Positions 1-11,689 of a stretch of DNA of 64,000 bases are shown here, piece after piece. Each line of letters opens with the position of its first letter. Position 1 is the first letter of the stretch. Source of the stretch: Helochares maculicollis. Lineage: Eukaryota; Arthropoda; Insecta; Coleoptera; Hydrophilidae. The notes under the pieces are model-generated. The model was not told the DNA's origin, ran no database searches, and saw only the letters and a list, made by a program, of their open reading frames with translations. The translations under genes and the position numbers were made by a program. The stretch lies in assembly GCA_033557835.1 (NCBI GenBank), contig JAWQRO010000039.1, positions 1-64,000 of the forward strand, read 5' to 3'.

Positions 1-801
1 TATATATTGTTGTTGGTCTCGCTTTCGGTTTCAATACAATTATTATATATATATATAATTATTGTATTTTTATCACACTTCAAAATATATTTACATTACT
101 CCAATTGAGTCGAAACTTCTAAACTCTCATAAGATGTGTAAGTCAATTTAATAACGTTATTTAAGTTACTACTTTGCTGAAACTGTTTGTGCTTACAGAT
201 ATTTCTAATCCTAGTTGATACAGATAAACTATTTTATTTTCTTGCAAATTTTCATCAATTCCTGTCAAATGATTTCAGCGCGCTTGCGTTTTAATTTAAA
301 GTAGGCAACTTATGAAAAGTGCTACATTATTAAATTCAAACTGGTGCTACGATTTCAATGCCGTTTAGAAAATATTGTATAATATATTACAGATTATATA
401 TACAGTATATATCAAAAATAAGTAGTAGTAACAACGAAAAAATTCTTCAAAAGAATTAAAAGCAGTGCCATACAACCATGTACGAAGCTTGTTGTTGCAT
501 TCTCTTCGATTTAAGGTTTCATTAAACTGCTCCATTCCAATTTTTGAGATAGTTGATTGTAAAGAATTAAGAAGTTTGTTAGTAAGTGTTGAGAATCTTG
601 AAGTTTGAACTAAATCTTTATTTTCTCTTTGAAAACCAAATGTGTCATAGTGATTGAATGCTGTAAATTTTTCAAAAACCATCTTGCTTCAATGTGATTT
701 GATGAAATGCACTGGTAATTACTATAGAAATAAATAAATAACAGAAATTTCTGTGGAAAAACTGATTGCATGAATCAAACACCCAGTTGATTTTAATACT
801 T
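1..801. other. Gene-free AT-rich flank
   Basis: No gene is supported here. There is a short TA-rich imperfect inverted repeat near 33-70. A 105-codon open frame on the minus strand (365-682) has no recognisable domain and is not counted as a gene. Confidence 0.5.
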
Positions 802-2449
802 TTATTTGTTTCGAGCTTTTAGTCCAACATACAATCCATTGGCTGCATTTAAATTTACATGATTTGTTCCTAATACTAAAGGTACTTCTGTTTTCTCAGT
901 CATAATAATTTCAAACTTTGACAACAATTTAAATACAAATATTTTCATGGCCAGCTTGGAATACCTGTTGCCTATGCAGACACGAGGGCCTACCCCAAAA
1001 GCCAAAAGCTCTCCAGGAGAGGAATACTGTCCGTTCGCTTGAAACCTCTCAGGATCGAACTTGTCTGGATTTGGATAGTATTTAGGATCTCTTTGTATAC
1101 CACTGATTGGGAACCAAATATTTTGACCTTTCTTTATAGTGAGTGGTTTCTCATCAGGGTGTACTGGATCAATAGTGAAGGTCTGCGTGCACTCTCTGTC
1201 GAAGGCATTGGACGGAGGCCATTTTCTTAATGACTCCAAAATGACCATATCCAAGTATTTGAGACCCATTATATCTTCATATGTTACATTATTTTGGCTT
1301 TGTTCAATGGCCTTTGAGATTTCCTTGTACAACCTATTTTGAATGTCTGGGTTTATTGCAAGTTCATACAAAGTGAACGCGTTTGCAGTTGATAAAGTCT
1401 CGTGGGTAGCAAATAAGAAAATGAGAGATTGTGAGACGATATCCTTATTTGTGATCAACATTTTTTCTTTAATGCCATTTGTTGTAATTTGGTCTGACAC
1501 TCCAATTAAATCATCAATGGAATCTGTTTCGTATTTGAGATATGAATTTCTGGCTTCCATCAAAATTTGGATCATATCGGGTCGGCTGATTTTTCCTTCG
1601 TCGCGAACTTTAATGTTCTGAAAAATTACTTTCTCAATGAATTTCGGTGGTTCATTATCCATAACGTTAAACTTTAAAGCCTTGAAAAAGTGTGGTACTG
1701 AAATGTTCAGGAAGACCAAGAATTGCCTCCATAACCCCATAGAAGTCAACTTTTGTGCCATGATGAAGAATTCGTTTCTAGGATCTTTTAGCGAATCACA
1801 TTGGATGCCGAAGAGAGTGGCTCCGGTTACATCGGTGGTAAACCGGCTGCATAAATCTTTGACGTCGACATTCACTGCGCTATTTGGATACTTCCTCAAA
1901 AAAAAATCTGTGAAACGTTCGGCTGTGTCCGCGAATAATCCGTACATTATCCTCATTTTAGCTCCTGTGAAAGCTGGCGACACAGTGGCTCGCATTTCCT
2001 TCCACTTATTTCCTTTTAAAGTAAATAAATTGTCATTCCAGTAGGGCTGATCCGTTTGAAATACTTTGTGATCTGTGAAGTAGCTGACGTGCTTAATACC
2101 AATTTGCTTTATTAATTCGAGGTCCCTAATCAGCAACGCAGGTTTGTCGAAAATGTAGAATCCTATGTACCTAAAACGGTATAAATGCTTTGATTTCATT
2201 TAATAGAATTTGGTAATTAGGAAAAATAAATATTTAAATACTTGCTTACCGTTTGGAAGTAGATGCATACAAAGAATTGATTAAGGTATTATGATTAATT
2301 TTGCCTATAATCATGTCAGCTAAGGATCCGAAGAGGAAATGATTGTGAAGGGGCTGTTCAACCCCTCTGTTTTTCCAGTAGCTGTGACATTTCTTCGTAT
2401 ATATATAAAATACAGTCACTAATAATATCAGTAAAGCCGCGAGAATCAT
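802..2449 (-). CDS. Cytochrome P450, CYP9 family (copy 1)
   Basis: Heme-thiolate monooxygenase of the CYP3 clan, anchored in the ER membrane and typically acting on xenobiotics or endogenous lipids with cytochrome P450 reductase. Two exons: 2449-2250 and 2170-802. The 79-bp intron has GT-AG ends and splits an Arg codon. The joined protein is 522 residues, normal for CYP9. Visible motifs are an N-terminal membrane anchor (residues 1-18), C-helix WKEMR (123-127), K-helix ESLR (379-382), a DPERF segment and the heme loop FGVGPRVCIG (458-467) with Cys465. The I-helix reads ATHET (321-325) where AGxE/DT is usual, so the conserved Gly is Thr. There is no intron at the heme loop, unlike the copy at 50660. 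An AATAAA signal overlaps the stop codon. A CATAAAAG element at 2571-2564 may be the TATA box. The protease gene ends about 260 bp upstream on the same strand. Confidence 0.93.
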
Positions 2450-2712
2450 TTTGTTGTCGCCTGCATGTATCGAAAGTCTTCTTTAGATATCAACACTCTT
2501 GCTCAAGAAGGAGCGTTCACTCGTAGCCACTGCAAACTTATTGTGTAAAATAGCGTGATCAATCTTTTATGTCAATGATGCGGGCCACGTGATATCGCCA
2601 AAATAATAAATAATCTTTGAGATAAGAAGTCCTTTATAAAAACTCGGTTGCTAGGTCGTTAATAAAACGCCTTTTTTAGAAATATATAAATAATTTATTT
2701 AAATAACATTTA

Positions 2713-5700
2713 CTATCCCATTCTGCTGCTTTTCATTAATTCCTCTCCGGCTTCTTCTAGCCACCTATGGTAACTTGCTACTTTAGTGTAAACTCCAGGC
2801 CTGTCTCTTCTAGCACAGCCGTCTCCCCAACTGACGATGCCAACGAGTTGAGCTCTGCCATTTGCACCGTTTTGACAAACCAAAGGGCCTCCGGAGTCGC
2901 CTCCGCAAGCATCCACCCCTCCTTTGAGCTGCCCCGCGCATAACATGGTGTCCAAAATCGGCTGTCTTCTAGATTGGCCTCCGTAGACATCTTCTTTGCG
3001 GCAGGTGTCCATTGATAAAAGGGGCACGGCTGCTGTCCTCAAGACATCTGAAAGCCTGTCGGGCGATAGAGGGTCTGTTGCTCCCCATCCTGATACTTCA
3101 CACCATGTCCCAGGAGGAGGCGTGATTGCTAAAATGGGAGAAATGGCGAGGAAATAAGTAACGCAATCTGTTTACAAAACATATTTGCTTGGTTTTATCG
3201 TTAGCTTTATGAATGAGGCGAATAATTTCAGGTTATTTTTATTAGACAACTCTCTCAGTTAATTCAGTGCAGTAAATAACTAATATATTTAAAAAGAGAT
3301 TTACCCGAAAAGCAAGCCGGCCGAACGTATCTGTTGATTCGCAACCCAGGTCCGGCCAAAAGAAGAAGAGCGATATCGTGGCTGTACGGCCCAAATTGTC
3401 TAAATTCGGGGTGTTTAATTCCTGCTTCAATTGGAAGCACCTGTTCCTCAACAAAATTATTGCTAATGCCTTCGTCCAAAGCACCTCTTGTAGTTCCTGC
3501 TACCGCTACTAGGCCATCTGTGACGCAATGAGCCGCTGTAACAACCAATCTTCTTGATATCAAAGCTCCTCCACAGTGGTGAGCTCCTGTTCCTCGTTGG
3601 CGAAGTTCTACTTGCCACGGAACTGCACCTGCAAAAATATAGGATTGTTAGGCTAGCATCTGAATGGGCGATTTGTCCAATTACTTAAGGCTTTGATATC
3701 CAAAAGCTTTTCGCTCTTAAAAACGGCAACTAAGTCTATAAAACGTAAGAAACATGTTGCTATTAAGAGCCTAAACTAAGTTTTAACATTCTTCTAATTA
3801 AGAGCGTTGACTGACACTTTATAATCGAGGAACATTCTACTAATAAGAGCGTTAACAATGTATTCTACAGTTCAGTTTCTAACATTCTGCTAATTAAGAG
3901 CGTAAATTTATAGTTTATATACTCCTAAACATTTTTTCGCTATTAAAAGCGACAACTAATACTATAAACTTAAAAAACGTTTTGCTATTAAGAGCATAAA
4001 CTAAACTTTTAATGTCTAGAAGCATTTCTCTAATTAAAAGCGTCAACTGGCACATGTTATACAAAAACAGCTCGCTTTGCTGAACAATATAGCGCATTAG
4101 CTGATCTTTATAATCGACAAACGTTCCACTATTAAAAGTGTTAACAATGTATTATCTAGCTATATTTTCGAACATTCCGCTAATTAAGGCTATAAACTTA
4201 CAGTTTAAATATTAGAAAACATATTCCTATTAGAAGTGATCCTAAAACTTTTTAAAAAAGTTTGATATTAAGAGCCTAAACTAAGTGTTTAATATTGAGT
4301 AACATTCCTCTTATTACCAGGTACTCAAGTTTAAAATGTTTTGTTGCCAAGAGATGACTCATGAAATCTATTGAAGTAACCTTTGGAACCCAAAGCGCCA
4401 TTTTTTGGTAAGTTGCTCACTACAAATCTTCATATTCGTTTAGCTGTTTACGAGTTAGTAAACATGTCGAATTTTGAGCCAAGTAAAGAGCATTTACGGC
4501 AAGTAACGATTTTCTTGTTCAATCAAAAGCTAAAAGCGTCCGAGTCATCAAATTTTTGTAGAGACCTGCGGCGATGTTGCTCCAACTGTCAAGACTTGTG
4601 AACGCTGGTTTCACCGTTTCAAAAGTAGCGATTTCAATGTTATTGACGAAAAACGTGAAAATCGACCAAAAAAATTTGAAGACGACGAATTACAAGCATT
4701 GGAGGAAGACGCTACACAAACAACAAATGATGGCATAGCAGTTGTATGTCACTTGGCAAGTCATTTCCGATCTCCGAAGAGCCATGGGAAAGATTAAAAG
4801 GTTGGAAAATGAGTTCAACACAAACTGAACGAATGACAGATGCAAAGACGAAAAAATGTGTGTGAAATGCTGCATTTACGCCACAAAATAAAGAGTTTTT
4901 GCACCGGGTTGTAACTGGTGATGAAATATATTTTGAGAATCTCAAATGTAAGAAATCATCAGTAACGCCAGAGCAGCCTTCAACATCGAGTACAAAACCG
5001 GATCGTTTTGGGAGGTTGACAATGCTGTGTGTGTGTGGTAGGATCAGAGGGGAGTAGTGTACTACGACCTGCTCAAACCCGGCGAAACAGTTAATACTGT
5101 CCACTACTGACAACAAATGATCAATTTAAACCATGCATTGATCGAAAAACGCCCAGAATAGGCTCAAAAACACGGCAAAGTCATTCTGTAGCATGACAGC
5201 GATCCTGCACGTTCAAAGAAACGATTACTTCGCTTGGTTGGGAACTCCTACCCCACTCACGGTATTCACCAGACCTGGCGCTTTATGATTATCACCTCTT
5301 CTCATCTCACGCACTGGCTGAGTAACACTTCAAGACTTTCGAGGATGTACAAAAATGGCTCGATGAATGGATATCAATGAAAGTTGAAGCTTTCTTTTGG
5401 AATGGTATTCATAAATTGCCCGACAGATGAATAACATGTGTAAAAAGAGAGGGCCAATACTTTCAATAAAAATGTTTTACCATTGCTCTTAAATAATTGC
5501 GTATTTTTCATGCAAAACACATCTTAAACTTGCGTACCTGGTAAATACTCCAAAACATTTCGCTATTAAAAGTGGCAACTAATCCTATAAACTTAAGAAA
5601 CATTTTGCTATTAAGAGCCTAAACTGAAATTTTAATATCCAGAAACCTTTCTCTAATTAAAAGCGTCAACTGGAACTTATTATACAAAAATAGTTCGGCT

Positions 5701-8487
5701 GATCTTTATAATCGAGAAACATTCCACTAATAAAAGTCTCAACAATGTATTATCTAGTTACATTTTAGAACGTTCCTCTAATTAATAGTATAAACTTATA
5801 GCTTAAATACTAGAAAACATATCCCTATTAGAAGCGACAACTGGTCCTATAAACTTTAAAAAAGTTTGCTATTAAGAGCCTAAACTAAGTGTTTAATATC
5901 CAGAAACATTCCTCTAATTAAGAGCGTTGTTATTCCAAAACAGCTCGCTTTGCTGCACAATAAATCGCATCAATTGATTTTTATAATCGAGAAATATTCA
6001 GTTATTTAAAGCGTTAACATTGTATTGTCTAGTTCAGTTTCGAACATTCCGCTAATTAAGGGCGTAAAGTTATTGTTTCAATACTCAATTCAATTAAAAG
6101 CAATAACTGATTCTATAAACCTAAAAAACATTCTGCTATTAAGAGCTTCAACTAAATTTGTAATACTCAGAAACATTCTTCTAGTTCAGAGCGTCAACTG
6201 ACACTTGTTATACCAAAATAGCTCGCTTGGGTGCACAGTAAATCTCATCAATTGATTTTTAAAATCGAGAAACATTCCGTTATTAAAAGCAATAACAATG
6301 TATTATCTAGCTCAGTTTTAAACATTTCTCTAATTAAGAGCGTAAACTTATCGTTTAAAACCTCGAAAACATTTCGCGATTAGAAGCGACAACTGGTTCT
6401 ATAAACTTAAGAAACATTTTGCTATTAAGAGCCTAAACTAAATGTTTAATATCTAGAAACATTCCTCTAACTAAGAGATTTAAGTTACTTTTCATATACC
6501 CAAAAAAAGAGTTCACTTTGCTGGGCAATTAAGAGCGTTAACTGCGTTTCTTTAACCTAAAAACTTGCTACCATTAAAAGCACAATTTTAAATTTTTTCC
6601 GCTTGGGAATATACTGGTAAAAACGTCAACTGTTTCTCTAATATGGTATAATTTTTCATTTTAAGAGCAACAACTTAATTTTCTAACATTTATAGATATT
6701 CTATTATTTATAAGCGAAAACTATGCTTCTCATGTCCAAAAACATTTCTATTAAGAACGACTTCCATGTTTCTACATATTACGGAAGTCCCGAGTAGGAG
6801 TATATTAATTACATGTTCTATGAATCTAAAAACGTATTCTAAAGTGTTACAGTACAAAGATTTTCCTCTTTTTGATCTATATTGTCTCAAACTATGCTTA
6901 CATAAAATTTCGAATATTAATAGATGTAATATTTAATGCTAATGTACAACATTTCATCCAAAACAAAAAAGTTTGTAGTTGCTGTGTATGCACGTCATAA
7001 AATGAGTAAGAAAGTAAGTATAAATCCTGTAAACAATGTCAATAAAGAAACTTAACAGTAACTAATCAATACATCATAAATAGTGATATTCTAGGAGTGT
7101 TTGAAATTTAAAATAACTGATGTTGAGAAACTGCGATAGCAACCAACTCCAACAAAGTTACCATAACTTGATGCACTTCTTAAACTACCTCATTTTCTTG
7201 TCGTATATCTGAGAAATACAGTTTTTTGTAATGCAGATTATAATGTAGAGGAAAACTCATCTTTTTTTATATATGTTTTATAAAAAAATCATTGGTGTAA
7301 TTGGGTAATAAATGTGTTAATTAACATTGGTTTAAACATCAGCAAAGTTTGATATTATAGTGTGAGGAATCAAATCAACTAAATTCTAAAATACACGCAT
7401 GCGAAGCTGCAGCAGAACAATTAGCAACATTTATTATTTATTTCCCTCCAACGCAACCCATACAATTTCATAGTCATTAGATTTCTATCCAACTTGTATT
7501 TTATACATTCATTTATAGCAATTCAATTTCTAAGAGAAGCACCAATTCGCATGGCGGAAACATATAAATTCTCTTCGTGTATTTTCGGTTTGTGTACACC
7601 TTTCTGTATAATATTAGTATGTTTACATTTTATCTGTCCATAAAAATTACATATAAAGCGTTCACAGATAACATAAAATTTGCTTACAAACCGATTAACG
7701 TTGACTGTTATCAGCAACCAAACACAATAACATAAAATTTAAGAATTATAAAGAAACAACTCACAAAACCTGCATTCTGCATGTGCATTAAAATTCCAGA
7801 CTTTCGCGTTTGCCTTACAGCTATATGCAGCTATTTACTAAAATCACAGTCTTGGAATTTATTTGATATACATCTTGCCAAAACACTAAGTGTTGTTTTA
7901 AGCGAAGAAAAATACTAACCTCGAGGCGGCACTTCTCCACCGACGACCCTTGGTCCTCGCTCAGGGCTCCAATTGACAAATCTTGAGCCACATTCTTCAA
8001 TTGGTGGAAATTTGGGATAACCGCCACTGCGTTTAGAACGTCGTTTTAAAAACACCGATCTTAACGATGCAGATGCATTTAAAGCAACCTCACCAAAAAT
8101 TGCATTTCTAACGGACGCACCCAAATTTTCACCACTCATAGATTCTCTTCCAGAAGACGAATCTCTCAAAGGCTCACTTTCAAAAGAAGGGTCTCTCAAA
8201 GACTCTCTTTTAAAAGAAGAGCTTCTCAACGGGTCTCTTTCAAAAGATGGGCCTCTTCCAATATACCGATCAGCTAAAGTCAAACCACCAAAAGACGTTC
8301 CAATAGATGCACCACGAATAGACGAACCACCAATAGACGTACTAACAGTACTCGCACCATCAATAAACGCGCCATTAATCGAAACGTCCCCAAAAGACGC
8401 GCCTCTACAAGCCCAAAAACTAATAAAATGCACCAAACAGATTAAAAGGAAACGCCCGGGGGCGCAGGACGGGACGTCGCGTTGCAT
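2713..8487 (-). CDS. Secreted trypsin-like serine protease with repetitive prodomain
   Basis: S1-family endopeptidase zymogen, 435 residues after joining exons 8487-7920, 3628-3305 and 3128-2713, all with GT-AG junctions in frame. I chose the ATG at 8487, which directly precedes a hydrophobic signal segment (residues 11-28). Residues 29-70 are Gly/Ser/Ala/Ile-rich. Residues 79-118 are four imperfect decapeptides (GPSFERDPLR-like). A dibasic run RRSKR (149-153) looks furin-cleavable. Activation is expected after Arg180 (R-VVGG). The triad is His223 (TAAHC), Asp274 (DIALL) and Ser376 (GDSGGP). Asp370 fills the S1 pocket position that gives Lys/Arg preference. No clip domain is seen. AATAAA lies at 2699-2694, just after the stop. 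Intron 1 is about 4.3 kb and filled with satellite. The prodomain makes this unlike a simple digestive trypsin; a developmental or immune cascade role is possible but inferred. Confidence 0.9.
3700..6770. repeat. Degenerate 46-bp satellite with ~278-bp higher-order unit
   Basis: The intron is filled with diverged monomers containing a core like CTATTAAGAGCG, spaced at about 45-51 bp. Longer words recur at a larger interval. The word GCTCGCTTTGCTG or its variants begins near 4070, 5943, 6221 and 6511, giving 278-290 bp between the last three, close to six monomers. This is read directly from the sequence. The same monomer forms the array at 22735-23765. A mariner element interrupts the array. 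Confidence 0.85.
4315..5543 (+). mobile_element. Dead mariner element inserted in the satellite
   Basis: Terminal inverted repeats of about 22 bp (TACCAGGTACTCAAGTTTAA at the left, reverse-complemented with two differences at the right) flank 1.23 kb, with TA at each end as expected for mariner target duplication. Inside, a transposase relic runs from the ATG at 4464 to about 5475. It keeps recognisable N-terminal helix-turn-helix sequence (SNFEPSKEHLRQV), a CERWFHRFKSSDF-like segment, YSPDLALYDYHLF and a FEDVQKWLDEWI C-terminus. It is broken by many stops and frameshifts, so it cannot make a protein. It shares little with the other mariners in the window and is probably a separate lineage. 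Confidence 0.88.
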
Positions 8488-9120
8488 TTTATAAGGAAAA
8501 AAGCGAAATAACAAAAGTGTGCGACATTTATAAAGTGCACCCCACGCGGCCACTTAAAAATTCGAAAACGATTTGTTGTTATTGCGACGCACCATGACCC
8601 GGAATTGATGGTCACTCTCTACCCGCCTTCTTGTTACCTCTGTTTATTTATGGTCCCCATAATTCGATTCAGCAGTCCATTTTCGTTGTCATCACATCTC
8701 TTCATTAATTTACGACAAAATTCAAGTGTCCTCTATCTCGGACTTGGACCATCGGCTTTGATACCGGACCATCGCATCATCGCCGAAGAAAGTTACCAAA
8801 CGAAAACGAAACCTCGCCACCTTGGCGTGTCGCAATTGTAATCGCGATAATGCATAATGCAATAAATCTTACAGCCAAGAGAGACTGTCTGAAACAATTA
8901 GCACCAGACTAAAATATTTATCTTTTGTAAAAAGTGAAACCTGCAACCCATTTAGATAACAATGCAGGTGGGTAGGCGAAGTAACCCGCATTTATTCAAA
9001 AAGAATCATATTTCATGTATGTGATATGTTGGTTGTGGTTTTAAGATCAAGGATGGACAGCAGATAAATTTGATTAATTGGGCCAAATTGTGTTTTGCGT
9101 CTAAAACTGAAATCTTTTAT
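8488..9120. other. Intergenic region between protease and RpL7
   Basis: Divergent promoter space: the protease is transcribed left from 8487 and RpL7 right from about 9.1-9.6 kb. It is less AT-rich than neighbouring intergenic DNA at 8600-8830. No element could be assigned with confidence. The open frame at 8605-8841 shows no domain. Confidence 0.4.
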
Positions 9121-9134
9121 TTTCCATAGGCAAA

Positions 9135-9159
9135 ATGGTCGTCTTGGCCAGCAAACTAA
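9135..9159 (+). other. Possible upstream coding exon of RpL7
   Basis: An ATG followed by seven sense codons (MVVLASKL) ends at a consensus donor (A-GTAAGT). If spliced to the acceptor CTTTTCAG at 9592-9601, the frame runs through an Asn codon into the RpL7 ATG, extending the protein by nine residues. A pyrimidine-rich stretch, as in ribosomal-protein mRNA starts, lies just upstream at 9110-9128. Another pyrimidine-rich stretch at 9567-9577 could instead be the transcription start. The splice fit is seen; its use is inferred. Confidence 0.3.
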
Positions 9160-9603
9160 GTAAGTATTTAGTGCCAAATGCATTCATTAAACAGCATATT
9201 GCATACACAAAATTTGTATCGGATATCTAATTTTTATGTGACGAATAAATGTTTTATTTATATCAAAAATTCTAATAGTTTTAGGCACTTAACTGAAACA
9301 TACGACCAGACGCAAATTGTAACAAAATTCCCTTAATCTGAGATATTAAGATTTAAAGAGTAATTTCTAGTGTAAACAATTATGTTAAATCAATTTGCAG
9401 AATATGCAAGATGCATTTCTGTTAAAATATTGGAAAATACGTGGATAACACAACAAAATAAATAGTTTAAAATTCATACAGCATTCAAAAGTTCATTTGA
9501 ATCGCGGCCGGTACTGTAGATTCCTCTAGCTAATGTTTAGTCAAGTTGTGAATCATTATTACAGGTCCTTCTCTTCTGTACTGAAAACAAGTTCTTTTCA
9601 GAC

Positions 9604-11018
9604 ATGGCCGCAACGTAAGTACCAAATATTTATTAAAAATCTTGAATCATCGGCGTTTTTAATCGCTAAAAGATGAATTAAAATAAATTAATTGATATAG
9701 CGGCCTCATTATTCACGATTTTCATTAATATTATCGAAAGCTTGTTAAAAATTCCTTTGAAAATCTGCACGCTATGAAATTGAGGTTATGAGCTTGTAGC
9801 ATTTCCACCTTGTTTTTAGTAGTTGATTAACTGTAGCAATATTTTTGCAGAGATAAAAAAGCGAAGGAAGCCAAAAAGCTCCCGGTTGTACCGGAATCTA
9901 TCCTGAAACGCCGCAAACGGCGAGATGCAGCAAAAACAGTCAAGCTGCAGCTCATCGTCAAGAAGCGCAAAAATGATATCAAGAAGAGGAAAGTCATCTT
10001 CAAACGCGCTGAGAAGTATGTTAAAGAGTATGTCTTGAAAGAACGCAATGAAATCAGGCTGAACAGACAAACTAAGAACTTGGGAAATTATTACATCCCC
10101 AGTGAAGCAAAACTTGCTTTCGTCATCCGTATTCGAGGGTAAGTATTTTTAAATGATTTATTACACTGTGTACAAGCCTGCTGCTTCCGTTAACTGTCAT
10201 ATTAGAATAAATAGCTAAATCAACAATCTAGTTGGTCAGGCAATATCATAAATATCCGTTCTTCATGTTCTGTATTTGATTTATTAACAAATTTGGGCAT
10301 CACAAATGTTTCACATTTGCCTAAAATTCAATATTTTGTATTGTTAAAACATGTTCTCCTTTCTGGTAAGTTTCCTATTTGTTTTGAAAATGAAACCATC
10401 CCTAACTGAAGCAAAAGTAGCAGCTGCAGCAAAATTGTCAAAAGTCCTAATGTAGTAGCAGATGCCGTTCACTTATTATTACTTTTAGGCAGTACTTACA
10501 TTGACTTAATTATCTGCCTCAATGCTATTTTCATTCTATTAAAACTTGTTGTTGCTTGTAGTATTAACCGAGTTGCCCCCAAGGTCCGCAAAGTACTCCA
10601 ACTGTTCAGATTGCGCCAAATCAACAACGGAGTCTTTGTTAAATTGAACAAGGCCACAATCAGCATGTTGCGTATTTGTGAACCCTACATTACATGGGGA
10701 TACCCCAACCTCAAGTCCGTTAAGGCTTTGGTCTACAAACGGGGCTATGCCAAAGTTAAGGGCCAACGCATTCCAATCACGAGTAACGAAATCATCGAGG
10801 AGAAGCTTGGCAAATCCGGCATCATTTGCACTGAAGATTTGATTCACGAAATCTTCACTGTAGGACCTCGCTTCAAGTACGCCTCCAACTTCTTGTGGCC
10901 GTTCAAGCTAAACACACCAACTGGCGGATGGCGCAAGAAGACCAACCACTACGTAGAGGGTGGTGACTTCGGTAATAGGGAGGACAAAATTAATGAGCTC
11001 CTTAGACGTATGGTTTAA
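9604..11018 (+). CDS. RpL7: 60S ribosomal protein L7 (uL30)
   Basis: Component of the large cytosolic ribosomal subunit that binds 25S/28S and 5S-proximal rRNA. Exons are 9604-9614, 9851-10138 and 10562-11018, all with GT-AG introns. The joined protein is 251 residues, close to the usual length for insect L7. The N-terminus is Lys/Arg-rich (roughly residues 4-60), followed by the uL30 fold beginning YYIPSEAKLAFVIRIRGINR and ending GGDFGNREDKINELLRRMV. These segments are nearly invariant in the family. Introns interrupt codon 4 and the Gly codon of RIRG. AATAAA at 11037-11042 lies 19 bp after the stop. No frameshift or missing segment is seen. A possible extra 5' exon is listed separately. Confidence 0.97.
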
Positions 11019-11689
11019 TTCATTGACGTTTTTACAAATAAATTAATTTTAAAATCTGTTTACAACTTTTATTTAGTGTCATCAAAACCTCTTATATTGT
11101 CATATTCCCAGTCATTTTTTATACCACCAATTTTTCCGTTGTTTCCAAATTTAATTTTTTAGCAACTATTGTAATCTTTTTGTTTTTTCTTTGTTTTCCC
11201 GAACCTCATCTTCAAACTTCAGTGTCAAAGCTGTGCTTTTGCAACTTGTATTTACTGGGTTGCTTATGTACCTGGTAAGTGGAATAAAGAATTTTATGAT
11301 TTTTCATAGAAATGCTCTAAGGCAACAAGTCTCGATATGAGAGTTTAGTAGCCATTCCCTGCAATAAAATACCTTCTTTAAAAAAATCTTGTTTTACTAG
11401 TTTACAATCTTAATGTTACATACAGCATTTAGACATAAAAATCTTGAGAAGAAGGGGTACACGAATAGTACATTCAAAATATTGAGATGAGATGTGCCGA
11501 ATTTTTTACTCGATAATGCAAAATTATTGTTTTTAGTTTTTTCTGTTAATGAAATTTAAACCAAACTTAACAGCCTAAAAATTGAAAATATGAATATTGC
11601 ATTGCCATTAACCTCACTTTACACTAATCTTATCCAAAATTGTTTTGTATATTATTTTAGTTTCACTCAAAGTATATTTATGTCCATGT

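Noticed and set aside
365..682. 105-codon minus-strand open frame
   Set aside because: No domain, no clear splice context and AT-driven composition with a run of aromatic residues at the end; could be chance.
1039..2044. Plus-strand open frames over P450 copy 1
   Set aside because: Antisense shadows of the P450 coding exon, with no family similarity of their own.
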